A stretch of 5,932 nt of DNA from an uncultured Collinsella sp. (GCA_900551655.1 URWM01000109.1:1-5932); one strand, 5' to 3'; shown: positions 1 through 5,639, counted from the stretch's first letter. The notes: generated by a model from the letters alone, not told the origin. A program made the numbers and translations.

Positions 1-33
1 TCTCGTGGGCTCGGAGATGTGTATAAGAGACAG
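1..33 (+). other. Nextera/Tn5 sequencing adapter (not genomic)
   Basis: Bases 15-33 are the 19-base Tn5 mosaic end AGATGTGTATAAGAGACAG, and bases 1-14 (TCTCGTGGGCTCGG) are the preceding part of the Illumina Nextera read-2 transposase adapter, lacking only its first G. This is library-construction sequence left on the contig end. Genomic sequence begins at about base 34. Translation across the join gives a spurious peptide containing MCIRDR, a typical adapter-derived artefact. Confidence 0.97.
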
Positions 34-35
34 GT

Positions 36-599
36 ATGCGTCAGCGTGTCATGATCGCTATGGCTCTTGCCTGCGATCCCGATATCCTGATTGCCGACGA
101 GCCCACGACGGCTCTGGATGTTACCATTCAGGCTCAGATTATCGAGCTCATGCAGGAGATGCAGGAGAAGAACGGCAACGCCATTATTATGATTACCCAT
201 GACCTGGGCGTCGTCGCCGATATGGCCGATAAGATTATGGTTATGTACGCCGGCCGTCCCGTCGAGTTCGGTACTGCTGAGGAAATCTTCTACGAGAGCC
301 GCCACCCCTACACCTGGGGCCTTATCCGCTCCATCCCGGAGCAGGCCATCGATGAGAAGAAGCCGCTTACGCCGATTCATGGCAACCCGCCTTCGCTCAT
401 GAACCTGCCCGAGGGCTGCGTCTTCTCTCCTCGCTGCCCCTATGCGACGGACAAGTGCCGCAAGCAGCGCCCCGAGCGCGTTGTCACCGAGTCCGGCCAC
501 TATTCTGCGTGCCATTATTCCGGTGACCCCGAGTTCCTCAAGAACGCCCCTGAGACGTCCCGCACGCGCAAGGATTCCAAGAAGGGAGGCGAGGCGTAA
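36..599 (+). CDS. Oligopeptide/dipeptide ABC transporter ATP-binding protein, OppD/DppD type (5' truncated)
   Basis: This is the C-terminal part (187 codons visible) of one of the two ATPases that power a peptide importer at the cytoplasmic face of the membrane. The family is usually about 330 residues, so the Walker A half is missing. The reading frame is already open at the adapter junction: the GG of a signature LSGGMRQRV would lie just upstream, so the ATG at 36 is an internal Met and not the start. Numbering from that Met, I see Walker B ILIADE (17-22), the D-loop ALD (26-28) and the H-loop His55 in ITHD. The oligopeptide-transporter C-terminal extension follows, with RHPYTWGL (89-96) and four cysteines spaced C-x5-C-x6-C-x17-C (128, 134, 141, 159). 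The stop TAA abuts the next gene's ATG, so the pair is one operon. Assignment to peptide transport is firm; the exact substrate, and OppD versus DppD, cannot be told from this fragment. Confidence 0.93.
   Translation: MRQRVMIAMALACDPDILIADEPTTALDVTIQAQIIELMQEMQEKNGNAIIMITHDLGVVADMADKIMVMYAGRPVEFGTAEEIFYESRHPYTWGLIRSIPEQAIDEKKPLTPIHGNPPSLMNLPEGCVFSPRCPYATDKCRKQRPERVVTESGHYSACHYSGDPEFLKNAPETSRTRKDSKKGGEA
582..589 (+). promoter_or_regulatory. Ribosome binding site for the oppF-like gene
   Basis: AAGGGAGG lies inside the last codons of the upstream gene, 10 bases before the ATG at 600. It is a strong Shine-Dalgarno match and fixes the start of the oppF-like gene. The arrangement suggests translational coupling between the two ATPase genes. 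Confidence 0.75.
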
Positions 600-1628
600 A
601 TGACAGACAATAACGAGCGCACTCCGCTGCTGAAGGTCGAGCATCTTTCTAAGGAGTTCCCCGCAGAGTCCGGCATGTTCGCCAAGCGTTTTTCCAAGCG
701 CGTCGTCTCTGCTGTGAATGACATTTCGTTCGAGATTTATCCGGGCGAGACCTTTGGCCTGGTCGGCGAGTCTGGTTGCGGTAAGTCCACCACGGGCCGC
801 ACCATCATGCGCCTGACCAAGCCGACGGCAGGTAAGGTGTTCTTCCAGGGCAAAGACGTTGCCGAGATGAGCAAGCATGAGATCAAGGGCATGCGTCGCG
901 AGATGCAGTTTATCTTCCAAGATCCTTATGCTTCGCTCAACCCTCGTATGACCATCGGTGAGATCGTCTCCGAGCCCATGACCATTCACGGCGTGGGCAC
1001 CAAGGAGGAGCGCATTGAGCGCGTCCGCGAGCTTCTCGACGTTGTCGGACTGAACCCCGAGCACATCAACCGTTATCCTCATGAGTTCTCCGGCGGTCAG
1101 CGTCAGCGTGTCGGCATCGCCCGTGCGTTCGCTCTGAAGCCCAAGCTGATCATCTGCGACGAGCCCGTTTCCGCTCTGGATGTTTCCATTCAGGCCCAGG
1201 TTCTGAACCTGCTCAAGGAACTTCAGGACAAGTTCGGTACGGCCTATCTCTTCATTGCCCACGACCTGTCCGTCGTGCAGCACATCTCCGATCGCGTTGC
1301 CGTTATGTATCTGGGTAAGATGGTCGAGGTTTCGGACTGGAAGACGCTCTATAGCGAGCCTCACCATCCGTACACGCAGTCGCTGCTATCTGCCGTGCCG
1401 GTTCCCGATCCGGATATTCAGAAGACCCGCAAGCGCATCATCCTCGCCGGCGATCCGCCGTCGCCGCTGGATCCGCCGACCGGCTGCCGTTTCCACACGC
1501 GCTGCCCGATCGCTCAGGGTATCTGCTCTGAGAAGCTTCCCGAGTTTAAGGAAGTTGCACCTGGTCACTGCTGCGCGTGCCACTTCGCGGAGCCGTTCCC
1601 GATCAAGGAATCGCACATCGACCTGTAG
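600..1628 (+). CDS. Oligopeptide/dipeptide ABC transporter ATP-binding protein, OppF/DppF type
   Basis: A complete 342-residue protein, the second ATPase of the peptide importer; it should pair with the OppD-like protein and drive uptake through two membrane permeases not in this window. All nucleotide-binding motifs are present: Walker A GESGCGKST (56-64), Q-loop Gln107 in FIFQDP, signature FSGGQRQR (163-170), Walker B LIICDE (183-188), D-loop ALD (192-194) and H-loop His221 in IAHD. The C-terminal oligopeptide-transporter extension contains HHPYTQSLL (255-263) and cysteines 296, 302, 309 and 327 with the same C-x5-C-x6-C-x17-C spacing as the partner. The insertion before the core beta-strand (SGMFAKRFSKRVVSAVNDISF) is typical of OppF/DppF. 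There is no signal peptide or membrane segment. The ATG directly follows the upstream stop and has a good RBS. The 132-base hairpin 14 bases downstream may end or stabilise the transcript. The family is certain; the choice between di- and oligopeptide substrates is open. Confidence 0.96.
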   Translation: MTDNNERTPLLKVEHLSKEFPAESGMFAKRFSKRVVSAVNDISFEIYPGETFGLVGESGCGKSTTGRTIMRLTKPTAGKVFFQGKDVAEMSKHEIKGMRREMQFIFQDPYASLNPRMTIGEIVSEPMTIHGVGTKEERIERVRELLDVVGLNPEHINRYPHEFSGGQRQRVGIARAFALKPKLIICDEPVSALDVSIQAQVLNLLKELQDKFGTAYLFIAHDLSVVQHISDRVAVMYLGKMVEVSDWKTLYSEPHHPYTQSLLSAVPVPDPDIQKTRKRIILAGDPPSPLDPPTGCRFHTRCPIAQGICSEKLPEFKEVAPGHCCACHFAEPFPIKESHIDL

Positions 1629-1642
1629 TAGGTTGTTTGTCC

Positions 1643-1774
1643 GGGCCCGTGCTGGACTTAGTTTTCAGAACGTCCTCGACCATGGAAACCCCCTTATCCT
1701 GCTCCTTCGGAGCTGCGGATAAGGGGGTTTCCTGGTCTGCGGAATGTTCTGAAAACTAAGTCCAGCACGGGCCC
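1643..1774. repeat. 132-base nested inverted repeat with perfect 29-base arms
   Basis: The outer arms 1643-1671 and 1746-1774 are perfect reverse complements over 29 bases (start GGGCCCGTGCTGG). Inside them, 1684-1699 and 1717-1732 form a perfect 16-bp stem (GGAAACCCCCTTATCC), extended outwards by GACCA/TGGTC (1678-1682/1733-1737) around a one-base bulge. At the tip, GCTCC (1701-1705) pairs with GGAGC (1709-1713) around TTC. Almost the whole element can fold into one long hairpin. It begins 14 bases after the oppF-like stop. No run of T follows the outer arm, so it is not a textbook intrinsic terminator. It could be a small non-autonomous mobile element (MITE-like), a structured intergenic repeat, or an mRNA 3'-end stabiliser. 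No clear target-site duplication is visible at the edges. Confidence 0.85.
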
Positions 1775-1838
1775 TGTGTTACCACTGCAGGGGGGTGCGA
1801 TTCCCTGATCGCTCACTTAATCTAATTTGAAATTGTGT

Positions 1839-1893
1839 GAGGCCGGAGCTCTAGCTCCGGCCTCCTTATATAAGGGCTCGGCAAAGCCGAGCC
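1839..1893. repeat. Tandem GC-rich hairpins (possible weak or bidirectional terminator)
   Basis: The first hairpin has 12-base arms GAGGCCGGAGCT (1839-1850) and AGCTCCGGCCTC (1853-1864), almost contiguous, so the real loop probably opens a few pairs. The palindrome CTTATATAAG (1865-1874) follows. The second hairpin is GGCTCGGC (1875-1882), loop AAA, GCCGAGCC (1886-1893). The sequence after them, AACAAATTTG, has no proper T run, so terminator activity is only possible. It is well downstream of the oppF-like gene and could end read-through transcripts, or it could be another intergenic repeat. A further 10-base palindrome, ACAAATTTGT, sits at 1895-1904. Confidence 0.6.
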
Positions 1894-1954
1894 AACAAAT
1901 TTGTATCAGCCCCCAGAACATGTTTGAGAACTGTGCCTGAAGTACGTATTTGCA

Positions 1955-2079
1955 GGCTCCGTATCGGTATTGCCTCCCGGCGCATTCCGCAGGGGGAGCG
2001 ATATTTTGCAGCACGAAGTGCGCAGCAAAATATCGCTCATGCCCGAGGACGCGCCGGGAGGTAACACCGATACGAAGCC
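1955..2079. repeat. 125-base nested inverted repeat with 29-base imperfect arms
   Basis: The outer arms 1955-1983 and 2051-2079 are reverse complements at 26 of 29 positions; one of the three mismatches would be a G-U pair in RNA. An inner perfect 14-bp stem, GAGCGATATTTTGC (1996-2009) with 2025-2038, is capped by GCAC-GAA-GTGC (2011-2021). The nested design (long GC-rich arms, internal loop, second stem, small tip hairpin) resembles the element at 1643-1774, although sequence similarity between the arms is weak. No coding frame of interest crosses it and no T run follows. I interpret it as a structured intergenic repeat, possibly MITE-like. The flanks 1775-1838, 1894-1954 and 2080-2117 hold nothing else I can support beyond the palindrome at 1895-1904. 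Confidence 0.82.
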
Positions 2080-2117
2080 GGACACACGGATCTACCTGCG
2101 CATTTACAAATTCATAA

Positions 2118-2166
2118 ACTTTTTTGAAAAAAGTGCTTGCACAGTTCTCGAATCATAGGTTATTAT
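2118..2166 (+). promoter_or_regulatory. Promoter of tRNA-Leu
   Basis: A near-palindromic block, ACT6-G-A6GT (2118-2134), is followed by a -35-like TTGCAC (2137-2142) and a -10 TATTAT (2161-2166) with an 18-base spacer. The AT-rich block sits where an UP element would. The stretch 2120-2140 recurs with a single substitution at 5594-5614, before the other tRNA cluster, which supports a conserved function. Transcription would start near 2173, giving a leader of about 50 bases before the tRNA. The hexamers were assigned by eye. Confidence 0.65.
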
Positions 2167-2223
2167 CTTCCTCGTTGAACGCGCGGGTCCAACAAAACGA
2201 ACCGCGAATCAACAACATAGCAT

Positions 2224-2313
2224 GTCGGAGTGGCGGAATTGGCAGACGCGCTAGCTTGAGGTGCTAGTGACCGCTTTTTGGTCATGCGGGTTCAAGTCCC
2301 GCCTCCGACACCA
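2224..2313 (+). tRNA. tRNA-Leu (anticodon GAG), CCA encoded
   Basis: The acceptor stem is GTCGGAG (2224-2230) with CTCCGAC (2303-2309), discriminator A2310 and an encoded CCA at 2311-2313. The anticodon arm CTAGC-TTGAGGT-GCTAG places GAG at 2258-2260, which reads the Leu codons CUC and CUU. The long variable arm TGACC...GGTCA is the class II feature expected of tRNA-Leu. The T arm GCGGG-TTCAAGT-CCCGC is intact. It is preceded by its own promoter and followed 12 bases later by a terminator-like hairpin. Confidence 0.96.
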
Positions 2314-2324
2314 TCGCATTTGAG

Positions 2325-2346
2325 AAGCCTCTTCGGAGGCTTTTTT
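2325..2346 (+). terminator. Intrinsic terminator after tRNA-Leu
   Basis: A stem AAGCCTC (2325-2331), loop TTCG, GAGGCTT (2336-2342) runs into six T residues (2341-2346). This is a strong Rho-independent terminator. It ends only 26 bases before the start codon of the phosphatase gene, so it may also act as a partial barrier between the tRNA promoter and that gene. Confidence 0.88.
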
Positions 2347-2359
2347 GTTACCGATAGAC

Positions 2360-2366
2360 GGTGAGG
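2360..2366 (+). promoter_or_regulatory. Ribosome binding site deciding the phosphatase start
   Basis: GGTGAGG lies 6 bases before the ATG at 2373. The alternative in-frame GTG at 2361 falls inside this Shine-Dalgarno sequence and has no good RBS of its own, so the ATG is preferred. Confidence 0.6.
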
Positions 2367-2372
2367 TCCACG

Positions 2373-4718
2373 ATGGAAACGCTTGAGCGCAACGAGTGGG
2401 CAGACGTTGCCCAACTGGTCGAGATCACGAGCGATGCTGTCATCATCTGTGAGCTCGACGGAACCATTCTGCATGTGAATAATCGTTTGCTCGACCTGAT
2501 GTGCGAGGAACGCGCTGACGTCATCGGCGGTGATGTCAAAGACGTTCTGTACTCGTCTGCCTTTGAGCGCGCGACCGAACATCGTCTGCCGTTTGAGACC
2601 GATGGCTCCGAGAGCGAGCTGATGCTCAAGCTGAGCGACGGGTCTTTTATTCCCGTCTTGGTTCGCGCGGGTTCCGTTACGCCTCCGCGTATCTTTGGAC
2701 GTCGTGCACCGCGTGTCCTTGTGGCGCTTCACAGCATCGAAGAGCAGTATTCCCACGATCGTCAGCTCAAACGTGCGCTATCGGAGCTTAGGGTGGCGAA
2801 TAAACGCCTTTCGGGCACCCTTTCGGTCATTATGAGTACTGTGGGCTCCGATGAGCTCCCCAGCTTGCTCGATACCGTTTTGAATCAGCTCGTTGGAACG
2901 CTCGATGCCTCCGGTGCGGCTATCTATTTTTCCGAGAGTGGCGGCTTTAAGCTCCGCGGTGTTTCTAAGGAGCTTGAGGACAGCTATCTGCCCGAGTTTA
3001 TGCCGTACGGCGCGGGCATTCCGACCTACGTGCTTCGCGAGTCGCGTGCCTGTCGCCTGTCGATTCAGCAGGACCTTGAGGGCGACCGGGTTGCTTCGGG
3101 CATGTTCATGGATTTGGACAATCGTTCCAAGCACTTGCTGCGCGTGCAGGATATGCCCCCGTATCGCAGCGAGATCTGTCTTCCCGTGTTTTACGGCACG
3201 CAGGTCCTTGGCGTGTTGGAAGTTGGCTGGAAACGTCCCCAGGCGCCACTTGCCTATGACGTTAACGTACTCGAGGTCATCTGCGATTACCTGTCTATTC
3301 AGCTTGTCGGCATGGCGTCGAGCTTACGTTCGCGCCGCACGGCGGAGCTCGGCCGCTCACTCAATTTGCTGCGCGACGAACTGTTTACCTATCTCGATGA
3401 TCCCGTTGCCGCTTCGCGAGCGGTGTCGACGGAAATCTGCACGGTGCTCAATTGTCATTTCTGCCCCGTGGAATATGACGCGAGTCTTGACACCTATGTC
3501 ATCGATTTTGAGGGCGGCAGTCGCGTGGCGCTGCCGGGAGACCCTGAGTCGCTCTTCTTTTCCACCACCGCACCGGCTGCGCGTTTGGGGGTTGCTTCCG
3601 ATGGTTTTGGGCAGTCGGTGCTGGGCGGTGCGAGTGCTGATGATCTTAAGCATGTGCGCTTGACCCGCGTCGACGAATCGATGCCTATGGGCGGATGGTT
3701 GAGGGCTCATGGCCTGCCGTGCCAGGGCCTCTATGTCGATTCCGGCTTTGAGGCGGGACGCGTTCGCTCGGAGGGCGGCGGTCAGCGGAACAACGATGCA
3801 ATCGTTCCCGCCGACGTTGCCAAGGGGCCGACGAGGCGCGCTTTGCTGCTCCGTGATGGCAGCCAAGAACCAATTGACGACCTTGAATACGACTACCTGG
3901 TGCATCTGGCGCATGACTTTGAGCTGATCTATGAAGGCGAATCTCAAAAGCGCGAGGAGCGTCATATCGCTCAGACGCTTCAGATTGGCATGAGAAATTC
4001 GCTTGGTGACGTTCCGGGCATTGCAACCGATTCGGTATACCTATCGGCAACGAATTCTGCGTTGGTCGGCGGTGACTTCTATACGCTTGTCCGACTTCCC
4101 GACGATTGCGCCGTTATGATTTTGGGTGATGTATCCGGCAAGGGAATCGAGGCGGCGTCGATGTCGGCTCTCGTCAAGACAGCGCTGACGGCCTATGCCT
4201 GGGAGGGTGCGGGGCCTGCCCGTATGGCTCGCTCGCTCAATAGCATGCTCATGGGCTTTTCGAGGGTCGAGACGTTTGTGACGGCGTTTATCGCCAAGAT
4301 CGATCTTAAGGCGGGCCGCGCTACCTATTGCTCGGCGGGACATCCTCCCACTATGGTCATTAGGCCGTCGTCGACGCCGCTTGGCTGCGGAGAAACCCGA
4401 GGGGGAGAAGTGGAGCTCCTTGGGTGCCAATCGGGCGTGATCGGTGCCTTTGAGAGCATGGTCTACGAGACGGGCGTGTTTACATTCGCTCCTGGTGACA
4501 TGCTATTTATGTATACCGACGGAACGATCGAAGCACGCGATCGCTCGGGTGCTTTCTTTGGCGAGCAGCGCCTTCGTGACCTTTTGCTCTCTGTTTCGAG
4601 TGAGGGCGTATCGGGAATCTGCGGTAAGGTCTTGGGCGAGCTTGACCGCTTTACCGAGTCGGCGCTGGACGATGACATCGCGCTGGTCTCCCTTGAGTTT
4701 TTACGGGGTCGATCGTAG
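2373..4718 (+). CDS. PAS-GAF-(GAF-like)-PP2C serine phosphatase, RsbU/SpoIIE type
   Basis: A 781-residue soluble sensor phosphatase expected to remove phosphate from a STAS-domain anti-sigma antagonist. Domains in order: PAS at about 10-120 (SDAVIICELDGTILHVNNRL at 20-39); a helical linker (123-150); GAF at about 155-315; a divergent region at about 325-520 that ends like a GAF (LAHDFELIYEG) and is probably a second, degenerate GAF; a helical connector REERHIAQTLQ (527-537), typical of RsbU-like proteins; and the PP2C/SpoIIE domain at about 545-776. The four acidic metal-site positions are present: Asp568 in VGGDFY, Asp586 in GDVSGKG, Asp716 in YTDG and the Asp766-768 cluster. Residue 571 is Thr where many relatives have Asp (GGDFYD); B. 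subtilis SpoIIE also lacks that Asp, so activity is expected. No signal peptide or membrane helix is seen, so it should sense a cytoplasmic cue. The ATG at 2373 is chosen for its RBS; a GTG four codons earlier is possible. It is followed after 81 bases by its likely substrate gene. It is not sporulation SpoIIE, which has a large membrane domain. Confidence 0.92.
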   Translation: METLERNEWADVAQLVEITSDAVIICELDGTILHVNNRLLDLMCEERADVIGGDVKDVLYSSAFERATEHRLPFETDGSESELMLKLSDGSFIPVLVRAGSVTPPRIFGRRAPRVLVALHSIEEQYSHDRQLKRALSELRVANKRLSGTLSVIMSTVGSDELPSLLDTVLNQLVGTLDASGAAIYFSESGGFKLRGVSKELEDSYLPEFMPYGAGIPTYVLRESRACRLSIQQDLEGDRVASGMFMDLDNRSKHLLRVQDMPPYRSEICLPVFYGTQVLGVLEVGWKRPQAPLAYDVNVLEVICDYLSIQLVGMASSLRSRRTAELGRSLNLLRDELFTYLDDPVAASRAVSTEICTVLNCHFCPVEYDASLDTYVIDFEGGSRVALPGDPESLFFSTTAPAARLGVASDGFGQSVLGGASADDLKHVRLTRVDESMPMGGWLRAHGLPCQGLYVDSGFEAGRVRSEGGGQRNNDAIVPADVAKGPTRRALLLRDGSQEPIDDLEYDYLVHLAHDFELIYEGESQKREERHIAQTLQIGMRNSLGDVPGIATDSVYLSATNSALVGGDFYTLVRLPDDCAVMILGDVSGKGIEAASMSALVKTALTAYAWEGAGPARMARSLNSMLMGFSRVETFVTAFIAKIDLKAGRATYCSAGHPPTMVIRPSSTPLGCGETRGGEVELLGCQSGVIGAFESMVYETGVFTFAPGDMLFMYTDGTIEARDRSGAFFGEQRLRDLLLSVSSEGVSGICGKVLGELDRFTESALDDDIALVSLEFLRGRS

Positions 4719-4799
4719 GCGGCGACGTTGGACGGGCAAAATCCCTACGGTTGAAGAAACGTGTGCATCGAGCGAGCACTTTTGGGGAACCATGGTCGT

Positions 4800-5546
4800 A
4801 TGAATGAGTGGAATGACATAGCGGTTTTGACGCCACCGGGCGATATCGACATCGCCTCGGTGCCCGTGCTGCGCCGACGGTTGGATAATTTGATCGACCG
4901 GGGCGTGCGTCGTGTCGTCATCAACTGTCAGACTGTTAGCTTTATCGATTCGACGGGCTTGGCATTCCTGCTTACGCGCGCTCGTGAGCTCATGAGGCGA
5001 GAAGGCCTGCTTTCGCTCGTCAATGCATCAGGTGAAGTTGTTCGCTTTTTGGAGATTGCTCGTCTTGTCGATATCCTTCATGTCGCGGGGCCGGCACGGG
5101 AGTCTATTCCCGCCATTCCGGTGGGGGAGCTGCCTCGCTGGAGTAAGAGCGTCGAGGTCCGTCAGGGTATCGAGAATCTTCCATACTACCGACATCGCAT
5201 CGCCGAACTCCTTGAATCGCTTCCGTTGCGCCGTGACGAGCGCTACGATGTCGCATTGGCGTCGGGGGAGGCGCTGGGTAATGCCTATGACCATGCGGGC
5301 GGTATCGGGTGCGTCCTGACGGTTCAGGCCTATGGCGATCGCGTTGTGGTTGAGGTGCTTGATCGAGGTGTCGGCTATTCTATCGATGAAACGAGCGAAC
5401 CGGTCGCATCTGAGGAGCGTGGCCGTGGCATCAAGCTTATGCGTATGCTCGTCGATAACGTGGAGGTTGCTCGTCGTACGGACGGCGCCGGCACGCGCGT
5501 GCAGATGGTGAAGCTGTTTAGCGGAGCGCTGGAATCGTGTGCCTAG
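4800..5546 (+). CDS. Fused STAS anti-sigma antagonist and RsbW/SpoIIAB-type serine kinase (HATPase)
   Basis: A 248-residue protein combining two partners normally made separately. The N-terminal STAS domain (about 5-97) has GDIDIAS (14-20) and the phospho-acceptor loop DSTGL with Ser51, the position phosphorylated in SpoIIAA/RsbV proteins. A linker (98-115) leads to a GHKL ATPase/kinase domain (about 116-240). This has N box EALGNAYDHA (Glu157, Asn161, His165), G1 box DRGVG (188-192), G2 segment GRGIKLM (208-214) and G3 GTR (231-233). The Glu/Asn spacing matches SpoIIAB, so kinase activity is plausible. The upstream phosphatase would reverse phosphorylation of Ser51. The two genes are separated by 81 bases with no terminator and probably form one unit. 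No sigma factor gene is adjacent, so the target is unknown. The start at ATG 4800 is taken because the STAS domain begins just after it; GGGGA at 4784-4788 is a weak RBS 11 bases away. TTG 4782 and GTG 4761 are in-frame alternatives. I infer cytoplasmic location. Confidence 0.9.
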   Translation: MNEWNDIAVLTPPGDIDIASVPVLRRRLDNLIDRGVRRVVINCQTVSFIDSTGLAFLLTRARELMRREGLLSLVNASGEVVRFLEIARLVDILHVAGPARESIPAIPVGELPRWSKSVEVRQGIENLPYYRHRIAELLESLPLRRDERYDVALASGEALGNAYDHAGGIGCVLTVQAYGDRVVVEVLDRGVGYSIDETSEPVASEERGRGIKLMRMLVDNVEVARRTDGAGTRVQMVKLFSGALESCA

Positions 5547-5593
5547 CCAATCGCTTTAGCGCGTTTAGCTACTAAGAACATGCGGCAGACAAG

Positions 5594-5639
5594 TTTTTTG
5601 AAAAAAGTACTTGCGTCTTTTGGACAACTCGCGTAAATT
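5594..5639 (+). promoter_or_regulatory. Promoter of the Gly-Cys-Gly tRNA cluster
   Basis: The block T6-G-A6 followed by GTACTTGC (5594-5614) matches the tRNA-Leu promoter core at 20 of 21 positions. A -35-like TTGCGT (5611-5616) and a -10-like TAAATT (5634-5639) are 17 bases apart. Transcription would start near 5646, only about 6 bases before tRNA-Gly. No clear terminator separates the STAS-kinase gene stop (5546) from this promoter; 5547-5593 shows nothing else. Confidence 0.65.

Noticed and set aside
5..202. Small + strand ORF beginning in the first bases
   Set aside because: It starts within the adapter and runs out of frame through the oppD-like gene; its MCIRDR segment is translated adapter.
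1817..2014. 65-codon minus-strand ORF in the spacer
   Set aside because: It runs through the tandem hairpins and into the second inverted repeat, with no RBS or recognisable domain; most of its sequence is translated repeat.
1970..2158. 62-codon + strand ORF in the spacer
   Set aside because: It crosses both arms of the 1955-2079 inverted repeat and the tRNA-Leu promoter; it is not a credible protein.
1629..2223. CRISPR array or riboswitch in the long spacer
   Set aside because: There are no regularly spaced direct repeats, and the structures are inverted repeats; no known riboswitch core is recognisable before an RBS.
2361..2372. GTG at 2361 as the phosphatase start
   Set aside because: The GTG is part of the GGTGAGG Shine-Dalgarno for the ATG at 2373 and has no RBS of its own; it cannot be fully excluded.
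2893..3663. 256-codon + strand ORF in another frame inside the phosphatase gene
   Set aside because: Its composition is rich in Arg, Ser and Cys as expected of an out-of-frame shadow, and it has no motif.
3357..3965. 202-codon minus-strand ORF opposite the phosphatase gene
   Set aside because: The + strand frame has clear PAS/GAF/PP2C homology over this stretch; the reverse frame has no recognisable motif and is explained by GC-biased codon positions.
2373..4718. True sporulation gene spoIIE
   Set aside because: Sporulation SpoIIE has a multi-pass membrane N-terminus; this protein has PAS/GAF domains and no membrane segment, so only the phosphatase domain is shared.
4761..4799. GTG at 4761 as the STAS-kinase start
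   Set aside because: It would add 13 residues with no family similarity before the STAS fold and has a poor RBS; the ATG at 4800 fits the domain edge better.
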